This document shows, in pieces, positions 45,001 to 54,219 of a stretch of DNA of 64,000 nucleotides. Origin of the DNA: Mesonia hippocampi (GTDB taxonomy: Bacteria; Bacteroidota; Bacteroidia; Flavobacteriales; Flavobacteriaceae). The number at the start of each line of letters is the position of its first letter. Positions within the stretch are counted from its first letter, which is position 1. Both the position numbers and the translations under genes were made by a program. The DNA lies in the NCBI RefSeq assembly GCF_014197445.1, contig NZ_JACIFO010000002.1, positions 1 to 64,000 of the forward strand. Direction: 5' to 3'. The notes beneath the pieces were generated by a model. It ran no database searches. It was not told where the DNA came from and saw only the letters and a program-made list of their open reading frames with translations.

Positions 45001-45031
45001 AAAAAAACCGCCTAAAAATACATTTAGGCGG
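45001..45031 (-). terminator. Terminator of the exbB-exbD operon
   Basis: CCGCCTAAA pairs with TTTAGGCGG around a six-base loop; the T-run for the minus strand is the A-run at 45001-45007. Confidence 0.85.
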
Positions 45032-45055
45032 CTTGATATAATGTAAATACCAATT

Positions 45056-45541
45056 TTATTTCCCGAAGTTCTCTACGGCATCTCCAGTTTTGGTAGTATA
45101 GTTAATTCTATACGCTTCAGCTCTACGTAATTCATACTTAATGTCAGATACAAGTCCCATATTGGTTTCTCTATCTATTTTAAGCGATGTGGTAAGATCT
45201 TTCTGTAACTCTTCACGTTTAGAAGCTCTTTCTTCTATAATGAATTGTTGAATATCACTCACATTTGCAAATTTATCATTAAGCTGAACCCTAGCTTCTG
45301 TACCGTATTGGCTTTTGTAATTTTCGCTAGGTTTCCCTGCATAGATATACATTACTAAGTCTTTTTTCTGTAGCTTTTCTACTTGGTCTGCTGTTGGAAG
45401 TTCGTTTTTAATCATTAACGTATTCTCACGCATTACAGTTGCCACCATAAAAAAGAATAATAACATAAATACAATATCAGGTAACGAGGCTGTTGATATC
45501 GCTGGTAAATCACCAGATTTTTTCTTTTTAAATTTAGACAT
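45056..45541 (-). CDS. exbD: ExbD/TolR-family protein (short)
   Basis: It has 161 residues. One N-terminal membrane segment with the channel Asp in LPDIVFMLLFFFMVATV, then a periplasmic domain. It forms the proton-conducting complex with the ExbB/TolQ protein upstream. It is the last of four genes and starts 20 bases after the previous exbD. Confidence 0.92.
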   Translation of the reverse strand: MSKFKKKKSGDLPAISTASLPDIVFMLLFFFMVATVMRENTLMIKNELPTADQVEKLQKKDLVMYIYAGKPSENYKSQYGTEARVQLNDKFANVSDIQQFIIEERASKREELQKDLTTSLKIDRETNMGLVSDIKYELRRAEAYRINYTTKTGDAVENFGK

Positions 45542-45561
45542 AATTTTTGCTTAAGCTAAAA

Positions 45562-46179
45562 TTAGTTATTTTTTTCTGCTTCTGCTTCAGACAGCTTCAT
45601 TGGATACATCTCACGTATTTGTTTAATGTTTTCCTTAAGCCGTTCCCTATTTCCGCTATAATTTGCTTTATCGGCAAAATCTTGCTCCATCTTCACGAAA
45701 GATTTTCCAAATACACGTTGTGCTTCACGGTTTCTCAACTCGTTATAAGCAGCAACAAGCTCATTTTGCACGGCAATGTAAGCTCCGTAACTTGTCTCTC
45801 TATCATTTTGTAAAGAGATAGTTGCTTTTACTGGATTATCTGAAGATTCTGGGTCTTTCTTACCTTGACAGTAATTACATGCATCCTTTCCTGTACCTGA
45901 ACCGTTATCTAAGAAATCTATTGCTGCTTGACGTAAGTCTTTTAATTCCATAACTTGATCTTCAACTAGAAGTTCTCCGTTACGGTTTACAATTACTTCA
46001 AAAACATTTTTCTTTTTAAGCGGCGGCGGCGGTGTCTGCTCATCCTCTATTGGTGGCAATTTACGATTGATACCACTATCGGTCTCAATGGTTGTTGTCA
46101 CCAAAAAGAATATTAACAGTAGGAAGGCGATATCCGCCATGGATCCTGCATTAACATCTGGTGCACTTCTTTTTGCCAT
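45562..46179 (-). CDS. exbD: ExbD/TolR-family protein (long, with Cys-containing insert)
   Basis: It has 205 residues. Membrane segment with the channel Asp in GSMADIAFLLLIFFLVTT, a proline run (PPPPLKKK), and a periplasmic domain. An insert near residues 90-120 carries DACNYCQGKKD, a CxxC pair unusual for ExbD. It starts 2 bases after the small membrane protein stop. Confidence 0.92.
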   Translation of the reverse strand: MAKRSAPDVNAGSMADIAFLLLIFFLVTTTIETDSGINRKLPPIEDEQTPPPPLKKKNVFEVIVNRNGELLVEDQVMELKDLRQAAIDFLDNGSGTGKDACNYCQGKKDPESSDNPVKATISLQNDRETSYGAYIAVQNELVAAYNELRNREAQRVFGKSFVKMEQDFADKANYSGNRERLKENIKQIREMYPMKLSEAEAEKNN

Positions 46180-46181
46180 AA

Positions 46182-46592
46182 TTATTTACTTATTAATTTT
46201 TTAACGCTAGAATATATCATTAATAAAATAGCCACTGCTGCTAAGATGTAAAATGTTCTTAGCCCTGCACCTATCCATTTAGATTCTCCAGCTGTAAGAA
46301 TTTCCCCATTACGCATTACTGTATCTACTCCAGATGACATGAAGTAAGCAATAGCTACCACTACAACAAATGCTCCAAGGGTAATCAAGGTTTTTTTAAC
46401 GTCTCCTGTAAGGATATCTTTTAATCCAAACACGGCTACCAGTAGCAATAACAATGCCCCTACAACATAAGTAATGTAAAGCATTGGCTCTACTAGCGAA
46501 GCGTTATCGGAAGTAAATAGCCATATCCCTAATACCAAGCCTATAGCACCTAGTATTAATGAAACTATTTTTAATATTTTATATAAAGCCAT
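46182..46592 (-). CDS. Small membrane protein of the ExbB-ExbD operon
   Basis: It has 136 residues with four hydrophobic segments (KIVSLILGAIGLVLGIWLF at the start, then YVVGALLLLLVAVFGL, ITLGAFVVVVAIAYF and FYILAAVAILLMIYS). No family recognised. It is tightly packed between exbB and exbD, so an accessory subunit is likely. Confidence 0.8.
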   Translation of the reverse strand: MALYKILKIVSLILGAIGLVLGIWLFTSDNASLVEPMLYITYVVGALLLLLVAVFGLKDILTGDVKKTLITLGAFVVVVAIAYFMSSGVDTVMRNGEILTAGESKWIGAGLRTFYILAAVAILLMIYSSVKKLISK

Positions 46593-46622
46593 AATTGTTA
46601 TTTGTTAACTGTTATTTGGAAA

Positions 46623-47420
46623 TTATTTACTGTGCTTGTGTGCTACTAAAATATCGATTAAAGTAATCGATGCATCTTCCATATCGTTAACAATACTATC
46701 TATTTTTGCAATAATGTAGTTGTAAAATATCTGAAGAATAATAGCCACAATAAGACCAAATACAGTTGTTAAAAGTGCTACTTTAATACCTCCCGCCACT
46801 AATGATGGTTGCATATCTCCTGCAGCTTCAATTTTATCAAAGGCTTGAATCATCCCGATTACCGTCCCCATAAACCCAAGCATTGGTGCTAAAGCGATGA
46901 ATAAAGAAACCCAAGATACGTTTTTCTCTAATTGTCCCATTTGTACACCTCCGTAAGCTACTACTGCTTTTTCTGCAGCATCGATACCTTCATCCATACG
47001 GTCTAAACCTTGGTAGTAGATAGAAGCAACTGGTCCGGCAGTGTTTCTACAAATTTCTTTTGCAGCTTCTACGCCTCCGCTATTTAAAGCATCTTCTACA
47101 CTTTGGGCTAGTTTTTTAGAGTTTGTTGTAGATAGGTTTAAGAAGATAATACGCTCGATTGCAATTGCTAAACCTAAAATAAGACATAAAAGTACAATAC
47201 CCATAAATCCGGCACCTCCTTCTATGAAACGTTTTTTAAGCTCTTGGTGAAATCCTAAAGATTCCTCTGCATTTGCATCGGCGGATGCTTCCTGATCATC
47301 TTGTACAAATTTTACTACTACAGATGGCACAGCGGTGTTAACCATACTACTTGCGTTTGCTGAGAAACTTCCAACAGCCATAATTGTAGCGATTACTAGA
47401 ATAGAAAATAATCTTTTCAT
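46623..47420 (-). CDS. exbB: MotA/TolQ/ExbB proton-channel protein
   Basis: It has 265 residues. A signal-like N-terminus, a first membrane segment (FMGIVLLCLILGLAIAIERI), a cytoplasmic loop and the two channel-lining helices with GFMGTVIGMIQAFDKIEAAGDMQPSLVAGGIKVALLTT and FGLIVAIILQIFYNYI. Energises an outer-membrane process through the two ExbD partners; the target receptor cannot be told. Confidence 0.93.
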   Translation of the reverse strand: MKRLFSILVIATIMAVGSFSANASSMVNTAVPSVVVKFVQDDQEASADANAEESLGFHQELKKRFIEGGAGFMGIVLLCLILGLAIAIERIIFLNLSTTNSKKLAQSVEDALNSGGVEAAKEICRNTAGPVASIYYQGLDRMDEGIDAAEKAVVAYGGVQMGQLEKNVSWVSLFIALAPMLGFMGTVIGMIQAFDKIEAAGDMQPSLVAGGIKVALLTTVFGLIVAIILQIFYNYIIAKIDSIVNDMEDASITLIDILVAHKHSK

Positions 47421-47492
47421 TGGTATTTGTCTTAATTTAATTAGTTAAAGGTTATAAATATATAAAAATTATCGTTAACAACGTTATTTTAG

Positions 47493-47580
47493 CAGAGAGG
47501 AAGGGATTCGAACCCTCGATTCCGCGTTACGGAATACACACTTTCCAGGCGTGCGCCTTCGACCACTCGGCCACCTCTCT
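47493..47580 (-). tRNA. trnS: tRNA-Ser (anticodon GGA)
   Basis: On the minus strand: acceptor AGAGAGG/CCTCTCT with discriminator G, GGCCGAGTGGTCGAAGGC D-arm, anticodon stem CACGC/GTGTG around CTGGAAA, a long variable arm with a TTCCG/CGGAA stem, and a T-arm GAGGGTTCGAATCCCTT. The class II shape confirms serine. Confidence 0.96.
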
Positions 47581-47664
47581 ATTGTTTTAAGCCTATGTAG
47601 CCATTTTTAACGAGAGCAAATAACAAAAAAAATATTTGCCATTCAAACATTGTGTGTTATTTTT

Positions 47665-48693
47665 TCATAACATTTCTCCTCGCAACGAAGTTTCAAAGAT
47701 AGTTTTAAAAACATTTTTTCCTAAATTTTTGGGCAATAAATACATCATTTTTGCTACTGCCGCTTCTGTTGTAATGTCTTTTCCGGAGATTACCCCTATT
47801 TTTTTTAGGGCTGTACTTGTTTCGTAATGCCCCATAATTACACTACCTCCCAAGCATTGGGTAACATTTACAATATAAATACCTCTTTGGATAGCCGCTG
47901 ATATAATTTTTATAAACCAAGATTCGTTTGGGGCATTTCCGCTACCATAAGTTTCTAAAATCACCCCTTTCAGATTTTGAAAATTTAACATATATGCTAT
48001 TGCATCTTCTGTTATTCCAGGGAAAAGTTTTAGTACAATCACGCCTGTTTCTAACTCTTTATGTACATATAACTCTTTTTTAGCACTTATTTTATAGAGA
48101 TAATTTTTATTTACATCGAGATGAACTCCAGATTCTGCTAATGGTGGATAATTATATGAAGTAAAAGCCTCAAAATGCTCTGCATTTACTTTTACGGTTC
48201 GGTTTGCTCTATATAATTTGTATTCAAAATAAAGCCCTACTTCTGTAATAACAGGTTTTTTATTTTCTTGCAAGCCTGCCAACTGTATCGAGGTAATAAG
48301 GTTTTCTTTAGCATCGGTACGTAAATCGCCAATAGGTAATTGTGAACCTGTATAAATTACGGGTTTTTGTAAATTTTCTAATAAAAAACTCATTACAGAA
48401 GCACTGTAAGCCATTGTATCGCTTCCGTGCAAAATTACAAAGCCGTCGTATTTTTTATAATTTTCCGCAATTACTTCTGCCAATTGCACATAATAAGTTG
48501 GCTGCATATTAGAGGAATCTATAGGCTCACCAAAACTCAGGGTTTCTATATTATGCTCTAATAGTTTTAGCTCTGGAATGTTGTGCAACAACTCGTCAAA
48601 ATCGAAGGCTTTTAAAGCTCCTGTTTCAAAATCTTTTATCATCCCGATGGTTCCTCCGGTATAAATCAACAAGATATTTGCTTTATATTCCAT
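47665..48693 (-). CDS. ansA: Type I L-asparaginase
   Basis: Hydrolyses asparagine to aspartate; 342 residues from the ATG at 48693. LLIYTGGTIGM carries the first nucleophile Thr and LHGSDTMAYSA the second. No signal peptide, so cytoplasmic. The frame extends two codons to TTG at 48699, overlapping the TatD stop; the ATG 2 bases after it is preferred. Confidence 0.94.
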   Translation of the reverse strand: MEYKANILLIYTGGTIGMIKDFETGALKAFDFDELLHNIPELKLLEHNIETLSFGEPIDSSNMQPTYYVQLAEVIAENYKKYDGFVILHGSDTMAYSASVMSFLLENLQKPVIYTGSQLPIGDLRTDAKENLITSIQLAGLQENKKPVITEVGLYFEYKLYRANRTVKVNAEHFEAFTSYNYPPLAESGVHLDVNKNYLYKISAKKELYVHKELETGVIVLKLFPGITEDAIAYMLNFQNLKGVILETYGSGNAPNESWFIKIISAAIQRGIYIVNVTQCLGGSVIMGHYETSTALKKIGVISGKDITTEAAVAKMMYLLPKNLGKNVFKTIFETSLRGEML

Positions 48694-48695
48694 AA

Positions 48696-49481
48696 TCAAT
48701 TAAGGTTTTTAAATATTTCTTGAGCGGTTTGGGTGGTTGTATTTGCTATTTCTGCCAATGTAGTTTGGTATATACTGGCTAATTTCTCTGCTACTAACAC
48801 GAGATAACTACTCTCATTGCGTTTTCCTCGATAAGGTGTTGGTGCTAAATAAGGAGCATCGGTTTCTAAAACAATATGTGTTAACGGAATTTCAGCCAAA
48901 AATTTATCTATTTTACCATTTTTAAAGGTAAGCACACCTCCTATTCCCAACTTCATATTGTACGAAATGGCTTTTTGCGCTTGTGCTAAAGTTCCTGTAA
49001 AGCAATGAAAAATTCCATAAAGATCATCTGATTTTTCTTCTTCCAAAACTTCAAAAACCTCATCAAAAGCATCTCTACAATGAATTACAATAGGAAGTTT
49101 ATACTGTTTTGCCAATTTTATTTGCGCTCTAAAGGCTTCTTGTTGGATGTTTAAATTGGTTTTATCCCAATACAAATCAACCCCAATTTCTCCAATGGCA
49201 CAAAAAGTATTAGATTTCTCTTTTAACTCACTTGCTACAAAATCTAGTTCTGCTTTATACGATTCTGGCTTAACTGAGGTTGGGTGCAACCCCGCCATCA
49301 GACCTATATGTGCAGGGTATTTGTTTTTCAACTCATACATTGCTTCTGTCGAGTTTGTATCTATAGCAGGAAGGTATAGTTTTTCTACTCCTGCATCGAG
49401 CGCCCTTTGCATAGCTTGGTCTCTATCTTCTGCAAAAGCTTCGCTATACAAATGTGTATGCGTATCTATAAATTTTATCAT
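48696..49481 (-). CDS. TatD-family metal-dependent hydrolase
   Basis: It has 261 residues. Metal ligands are in DTHTHLY, GEIGVDLYW, IHCRDAFDE, HCFTG and ETDAPYLAP. TatD proteins are DNases or deacylases; which is unknown. Cotranscribed with the asparaginase. Confidence 0.92.
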   Translation of the reverse strand: MIKFIDTHTHLYSEAFAEDRDQAMQRALDAGVEKLYLPAIDTNSTEAMYELKNKYPAHIGLMAGLHPTSVKPESYKAELDFVASELKEKSNTFCAIGEIGVDLYWDKTNLNIQQEAFRAQIKLAKQYKLPIVIHCRDAFDEVFEVLEEEKSDDLYGIFHCFTGTLAQAQKAISYNMKLGIGGVLTFKNGKIDKFLAEIPLTHIVLETDAPYLAPTPYRGKRNESSYLVLVAEKLASIYQTTLAEIANTTTQTAQEIFKNLN

Positions 49482-49485
49482 GTCA

Positions 49486-49493
49486 CAAAGGTA
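49486..49493 (-). promoter_or_regulatory. -7 element of the TatD gene, almost leaderless
   Basis: The complement reads TACCTTTG and ends 4 bases before the ATG, so the mRNA would start on or next to the start codon. A possible TTTG lies at about 25 bases upstream of it (complement of 49519-49522). Confidence 0.45.
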
Positions 49494-49534
49494 ATAGTAT
49501 TCCTACTTTATAAAAATACAAAACAAAAATCCTG

Positions 49535-49542
49535 TACATTTG
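49535..49542 (+). promoter_or_regulatory. -7 element of the retropepsin-like gene
   Basis: TACATTTG, 14 bases before the chosen ATG at 49557. It supports that start over the much earlier one of the open frame. Confidence 0.5.
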
Positions 49543-49556
49543 TCAAAAAAAGCAGC

Positions 49557-49994
49557 ATGGCAAGTTTACGGAAATTTCTTAAAGAGAAAGACTATCAGCG
49601 TGTAAAACTAATAGAAACCGCCACCAACCACTTAGAATTAAAGGTTGAAATAAATGGTATTGAAGGAAATTTTATCTTAGACACAGGTGCATCTAGCAGT
49701 TGTATTGCGAATGATATGGTTGAACATTTTAAGCTTTATGCCGAAGAAAGCGATATTCGCGCTGCTGGTGCTGGAGCAATTAATATGGAAACGCAACTTG
49801 CCAATAAAAACACTTTAAAGATTGGCTCTTGGAAAAGAAAAAAGGTAAGTCTAGTACTTTTTGACCTCAGCCATATTAATCAAGCCTTAACAGATCACGA
49901 CGCCAATAAAGTACATGGAATAATTGGGGCAGATATTCTTGATAAAGGAAAGGCAATTATCGATTATAAATCGAAATCTTTATTTCTTAAATAA
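49557..49994 (+). CDS. Retropepsin-like aspartic protease domain protein
   Basis: It has 145 residues from the ATG at 49557 (MASLRKFLKEKDYQ). The single-domain clan AA motif FILDTGASSS is at residues 39-48 with D42, and the second half has VHGIIGADILDKGKAIIDY. Such half-size proteins act as dimers. No signal peptide. The open frame extends 50 codons further left into the TatD promoter and is not used. Substrate unknown. Confidence 0.85.
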   Translation: MASLRKFLKEKDYQRVKLIETATNHLELKVEINGIEGNFILDTGASSSCIANDMVEHFKLYAEESDIRAAGAGAINMETQLANKNTLKIGSWKRKKVSLVLFDLSHINQALTDHDANKVHGIIGADILDKGKAIIDYKSKSLFLK

Positions 49995-50011
49995 GAGAGT
50001 TATTAGAAAAG

Positions 50012-50048
50012 AAAAAATCGGCAAGAAAAAATTCTTGCCGATTTTTTT
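50012..50048. terminator. Bidirectional terminator
   Basis: A 16-bp inverted repeat with core TCGGCAAGAA/TTCTTGCCGA, a four-base A loop and T-runs on both strands. It serves the retropepsin-like gene and the sucA-sucB operon. Confidence 0.9.
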
Positions 50049-50074
50049 ATAAATATACGTTACTCTTTATTGTA

Positions 50075-51286
50075 TTATAACTCTAAAGCTTTTTTGATAT
50101 TATTCTCCATAAGTAATTCTTCTGGGTTTTCTAATGCTTCTTTTATGGCTACTAGGAAACCTACAGACTCTTTCCCGTCTATAATACGGTGGTCATAAGA
50201 GAGTGCTAGATACATCATTGGTCTAATTTCCACTTTTCCATCTACAGCAACTGGACGCTCTATAATATTATGCATTCCTAAAATACCACTTTGCGGCGGG
50301 TTAATAATAGGGGTTGATAACATTGATCCAAATACACCTCCGTTAGAAATTGTAAACGTACCTCCTGTCATTTCATCTACGGTAATTTTACCATCTCTTG
50401 CACGCAGGGCTAATCTTTTCACTTCTGCCTCAACTCCTCTAAAGCTTAAGCTTTCTGCATTTCTAATTACAGGAACCATTAATCCTTTAGGACCAGAAAC
50501 TGCTATACTTATGTCTTTATAATCAAAGGTAATCATATCCTTTCCGTCAATCATACTGTTTACTGCAGGATACATTTCTAACGCACGCACTACGGCCAAT
50601 GTAAAGAAAGACATAAACCCAAGACTTACGCCGTGTTTAGTTTTAAAGTCTTCTTTATATTGTTTACGTAAATTAAATATCGCAGACATATCAGCCTCAT
50701 TAAACGTGGTAAGCATTGCCGTTTCGTTTTTGGCACCCACAAGACGCTCTGCTACTTTACGTCTAAGCATCGACATCTTTTTACGTGTTTCTCCTCGGCT
50801 ACCGTTACCTGGTGTTCCCATAGAAGGTTGTGCTTCTACAGCATCCTCTTTAGTAATTCTACCGTTTTTACCAGTTCCCGTTACTTGTGCAGCATCTATA
50901 TTTTTTTCTGCTAATATTTTTTTAGCAGCTGGAGAAGGTGTTCCACTTGCGTAGTTTTTTTCTTCTTTAACTTCCTCTTTTTTAGGAGCTGCTTCTGGAG
51001 CTTTTTCTTCTTTAGTTTCGCTACTCGCTACCGCTCCTTCTGGTTTTGCAGCATCGGTATCGATTAAACATACTACTTCTCCAACGGCAACAGCGTCGCC
51101 TTCTTCTGCTTTAAGCGTTATGATACCGCTTGCTTCTGCTGGGAGTTCTAAGGTAGCTTTATCGCTATCTACCTCTGCAATTGCTTGGTCTTTTTCTACA
51201 TAATCACCATCTTCTACAAGCCATTGAGCTATTTCAACTTCGGTAATCGATTCTCCCGGTGAAGGGACTTTCATTTCTAAAGCCAT
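50075..51286 (-). CDS. sucB: 2-oxoglutarate dehydrogenase E2 (dihydrolipoyl succinyltransferase)
   Basis: It has 403 residues. Lipoyl domain with [12 protein letters not shown] (K43 lipoylated), a Pro/Ala/Glu-rich linker, the E3-binding domain ([14 protein letters not shown]), and the catalytic domain with SYDHRIIDG near the end. Forms the core of the oxoglutarate dehydrogenase complex. It follows sucA after 42 bases. Confidence 0.96.
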   Translation of the reverse strand: MALEMKVPSPGESITEVEIAQWLVEDGDYVEKDQAIAEVDSDKATLELPAEASGIITLKAEEGDAVAVGEVVCLIDTDAAKPEGAVASSETKEEKAPEAAPKKEEVKEEKNYASGTPSPAAKKILAEKNIDAAQVTGTGKNGRITKEDAVEAQPSMGTPGNGSRGETRKKMSMLRRKVAERLVGAKNETAMLTTFNEADMSAIFNLRKQYKEDFKTKHGVSLGFMSFFTLAVVRALEMYPAVNSMIDGKDMITFDYKDISIAVSGPKGLMVPVIRNAESLSFRGVEAEVKRLALRARDGKITVDEMTGGTFTISNGGVFGSMLSTPIINPPQSGILGMHNIIERPVAVDGKVEIRPMMYLALSYDHRIIDGKESVGFLVAIKEALENPEELLMENNIKKALEL

Positions 51287-51328
51287 AATTTTCTATTGTT
51301 TCAGTATTGTATATTCTAATTTAATGAA

Positions 51329-54106
51329 TTATTTGTTATTAAAAACACTTTCTATGGTATTTTCGTGTCGTTTTTTAGATCGTGTTGCACTTCCTGCTGC
51401 TGGTGCGCTATAAAAATCTCTGCTACACACTCTAAAGTTTTTCGCTTCTTTTAAATGCAGTAACAAGTGAGCGTATGCTCCCATATTTCGAGGTTCTTCT
51501 TGCGCCCAAACAATATCTTTTGCTTGTTTATATTTAACAATCGTTTCTCTTATTTCTTTTTCTGGAAGTGGGAATAATTGTTCTATTCTTACCAAAGCAA
51601 CATCATCTCTAGCATCTTTTTCTTTACGTTCTAATAAATCGTAATAAAATTTACCTGTACAGAATACTAAGGTTTTTATTTTTTCTGCTTTTGCTTGGCT
51701 ATCATCGATAAGCATTTGGAAACTTCCGTTTACCAATTCTTCTTTTGTAGAAACCACTTTTGGATGACGCAATAAACTTTTTGGTGTAAAAACCACTAAA
51801 GGTTTTCTGAAATTAAGTTTCATTTGGCGACGTAATAAGTGATAGAAGTTTGCTGGTGTTGTACAATCTGCCACAAACATATTATTCCCTGCACATAGCT
51901 GTAAATAACGCTCCATTCTTGCTGAAGAGTGCTCTGCTCCCTGCCCTTCATATCCGTGAGGTAGCAACAACACAAGTCCGTTTTGTGTATTCCATTTATC
52001 TTCTCCCGCAGAAATATACTGGTCTATCATTATTTGAGCTCCGTTACTAAAGTCTCCAAATTGAGCTTCCCAGATGGTAAGTGACCTAGGGCTCGCCATA
52101 GCGTAACCATACTCAAAACCTACAACACCATATTCTGACAATAATGAGTTATAGACATAGTATTTGCCTTGATTTTCTTGTAGCTTGTTAAGTAGTACGA
52201 TTTCTTCTTCGCTATCTTCTACTTTTACCACTGCATGACGATGCGAAAATGTTCCTCGTTCAACATCTTGACCACTTAAACGCACATCATGTCCTTCTGC
52301 CAATAGGGTTCCGTAAGCAAGGAGTTCTGCCATTCCCCAATCGAGTGCATTTTTCTCGAAATACATATTATGGCGACCTTCTATAAGCCTAGCGATTTTA
52401 CGCAAGAATTTTTTATCCGATGGAAGTTGCGTAATTGTTTCTGCTATTTTATCTAATTCTTCTAATTTAAAAGATGTATCTACATTAGATAGCATTTCTG
52501 TTAAGCCACCATAGGTATATCCTCCCCATTCTTCTTGCATGATAGGAGTAATTACAGTGGTTTTTTCTTTTCTAGAAATTTCTAAATTTTCTTCTAATTC
52601 TTCTTTATAGGCTTTTTCTAATTTCTCTACTTCTCCTTTTTCTACTATTCCAACTTGTTCTAATTTTTCCACATAAATATCTCTAGGATTTTTATGTTTA
52701 GAAATAGCCTTATATAATTTTGGTTGGGTAAATCGAGGTTCATCTCCTTCGTTATGCCCATATTTTCTATATCCTAATAAATCTATAAACACATCGCTAC
52801 CAAATTGCATGCGGTATTCAAGGGCAAATAACATGGCATGTACTACAGCTTCTACGTCGTCTGCGTTTACATGCAATACTGGCGACTGTGTAACTTTAGC
52901 TATATCTGTACAATAGGTAGATGTTCTTGCATCTAAATAATTTGTTGTAAAACCTATCTGGTTGTTAATTACTACATGAATAGTACCTTGGGTAGTATAG
53001 CCATCTAGACCTGCCATTTGCACTACTTCGTACACAAGCCCTTGTCCTGCAATGGCCGCATCTCCATGAACAACAATTGGCAATACATTTTTTGGGTTTG
53101 TTTTATGATGATCGTCTTGTTTTGCCCTGGTAATCCCTTGCACAACGGCTCCTACTGTTTCTAAGTGTGATGGGTTTGGTGCTATATTTAGGTTAATTTC
53201 TTTCCCTGATTTAGTTTTACGCAGAGATGTCCACCCTAAATGATATTTAACATCACCATCAAAAGCTTCTTCTTGGGCATAATCTTTCCCGTCAAACTCA
53301 CTAAAGATATCTTTAGTGCTTTTCCCGAAAATATTTACAAGCGTATTTAGCCTCCCTCTATGAGCCATTCCCATAACAAACTCTTTAACTCCTTTTTCTG
53401 CTGCTTGATTAATCAAGGCGTCAAGTGCAGGAATAAGACTCTCGCCTCCTTCTAAAGAGAAACGTTTTTGCCCTACATATTTAGTATGCAAAAATGACTC
53501 GAAAGAAACGGCTTCATTAAGTTTTTCTAGAATGTTTTTTTTCTGATCAGCATTAAAATCAGGTTGGTTTTCATTGGTATTCAATTTGTTTTGAATCCAC
53601 TTTACCACTTCCGGATTTCTAATATACATATATTCTACTCCGATGGCATCACAGTAGATATTTTCTAAATGTTTTATTATTCTTTCTAAACTAGCTTTTC
53701 CTAGCCCTAATAATTCTCCTGCATTATATTCTTTTTGCAGGTCTGCTTTTTCTAAGCCAAAATTTTCTATAGCTAATGTTGGGCTGTATTTTCTGCGCGC
53801 ACGAACAGGATTTGTTTTGGTAAACAAGTGTCCTCGCGTGCGGTAAGCATCGATAAGCTCGACTACTTTAAGCTCGCTGTATACATGGTTTGGAAGTGAA
53901 ACTTCTTCTCCTGTTTGAGGCTGTTTGAACACATAGTTTTCTTGGTCATCAATAAGCTCTTCTCCATATTGGGTACGTGCAAAATCGAAGCCTTGAAAGA
54001 AAGCACGCCAGCTAGGCTCTACGCTATCTGGGTACTGAAGGTATTGATCATAAACTTCTGCGAAATATGCAACATGTGCTGCATTAAGAAATGAAAATCT
54101 GTCCAT
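51329..54106 (-). CDS. sucA: 2-oxoglutarate dehydrogenase E1
   Basis: Thiamine-diphosphate E1, 925 residues. FVMGMAHRGRLN, the ThDP site HVNADDVEAV and LIDLLGYRKYGHNEGDEP are diagnostic, and the C-terminal domain carries LLPHGYEGQGAEHSSARMERYLQL. Tricarboxylic acid cycle. The head of the operon with sucB. A -7-like TATTTTTG is at 54148-54155 on the minus strand. Confidence 0.97.
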   Translation of the reverse strand: MDRFSFLNAAHVAYFAEVYDQYLQYPDSVEPSWRAFFQGFDFARTQYGEELIDDQENYVFKQPQTGEEVSLPNHVYSELKVVELIDAYRTRGHLFTKTNPVRARRKYSPTLAIENFGLEKADLQKEYNAGELLGLGKASLERIIKHLENIYCDAIGVEYMYIRNPEVVKWIQNKLNTNENQPDFNADQKKNILEKLNEAVSFESFLHTKYVGQKRFSLEGGESLIPALDALINQAAEKGVKEFVMGMAHRGRLNTLVNIFGKSTKDIFSEFDGKDYAQEEAFDGDVKYHLGWTSLRKTKSGKEINLNIAPNPSHLETVGAVVQGITRAKQDDHHKTNPKNVLPIVVHGDAAIAGQGLVYEVVQMAGLDGYTTQGTIHVVINNQIGFTTNYLDARTSTYCTDIAKVTQSPVLHVNADDVEAVVHAMLFALEYRMQFGSDVFIDLLGYRKYGHNEGDEPRFTQPKLYKAISKHKNPRDIYVEKLEQVGIVEKGEVEKLEKAYKEELEENLEISRKEKTTVITPIMQEEWGGYTYGGLTEMLSNVDTSFKLEELDKIAETITQLPSDKKFLRKIARLIEGRHNMYFEKNALDWGMAELLAYGTLLAEGHDVRLSGQDVERGTFSHRHAVVKVEDSEEEIVLLNKLQENQGKYYVYNSLLSEYGVVGFEYGYAMASPRSLTIWEAQFGDFSNGAQIMIDQYISAGEDKWNTQNGLVLLLPHGYEGQGAEHSSARMERYLQLCAGNNMFVADCTTPANFYHLLRRQMKLNFRKPLVVFTPKSLLRHPKVVSTKEELVNGSFQMLIDDSQAKAEKIKTLVFCTGKFYYDLLERKEKDARDDVALVRIEQLFPLPEKEIRETIVKYKQAKDIVWAQEEPRNMGAYAHLLLHLKEAKNFRVCSRDFYSAPAAGSATRSKKRHENTIESVFNNK

Positions 54107-54219
54107 AAGAGGAATCTACAGTTGTATTGTTTTTTGTTTAAACAATTCAAAAATACAACTTTTAAAACAATTTGCACTTTAGAAGCTTATTATTTTAATC
54201 TATTGCTCATAAACTTTTC

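Noticed and set aside
49407-49556. Fifty-codon extension of the retropepsin-like protein
   Set aside because: It crosses the TatD gene start and promoter; a promoter element lies just before the ATG at 49557.
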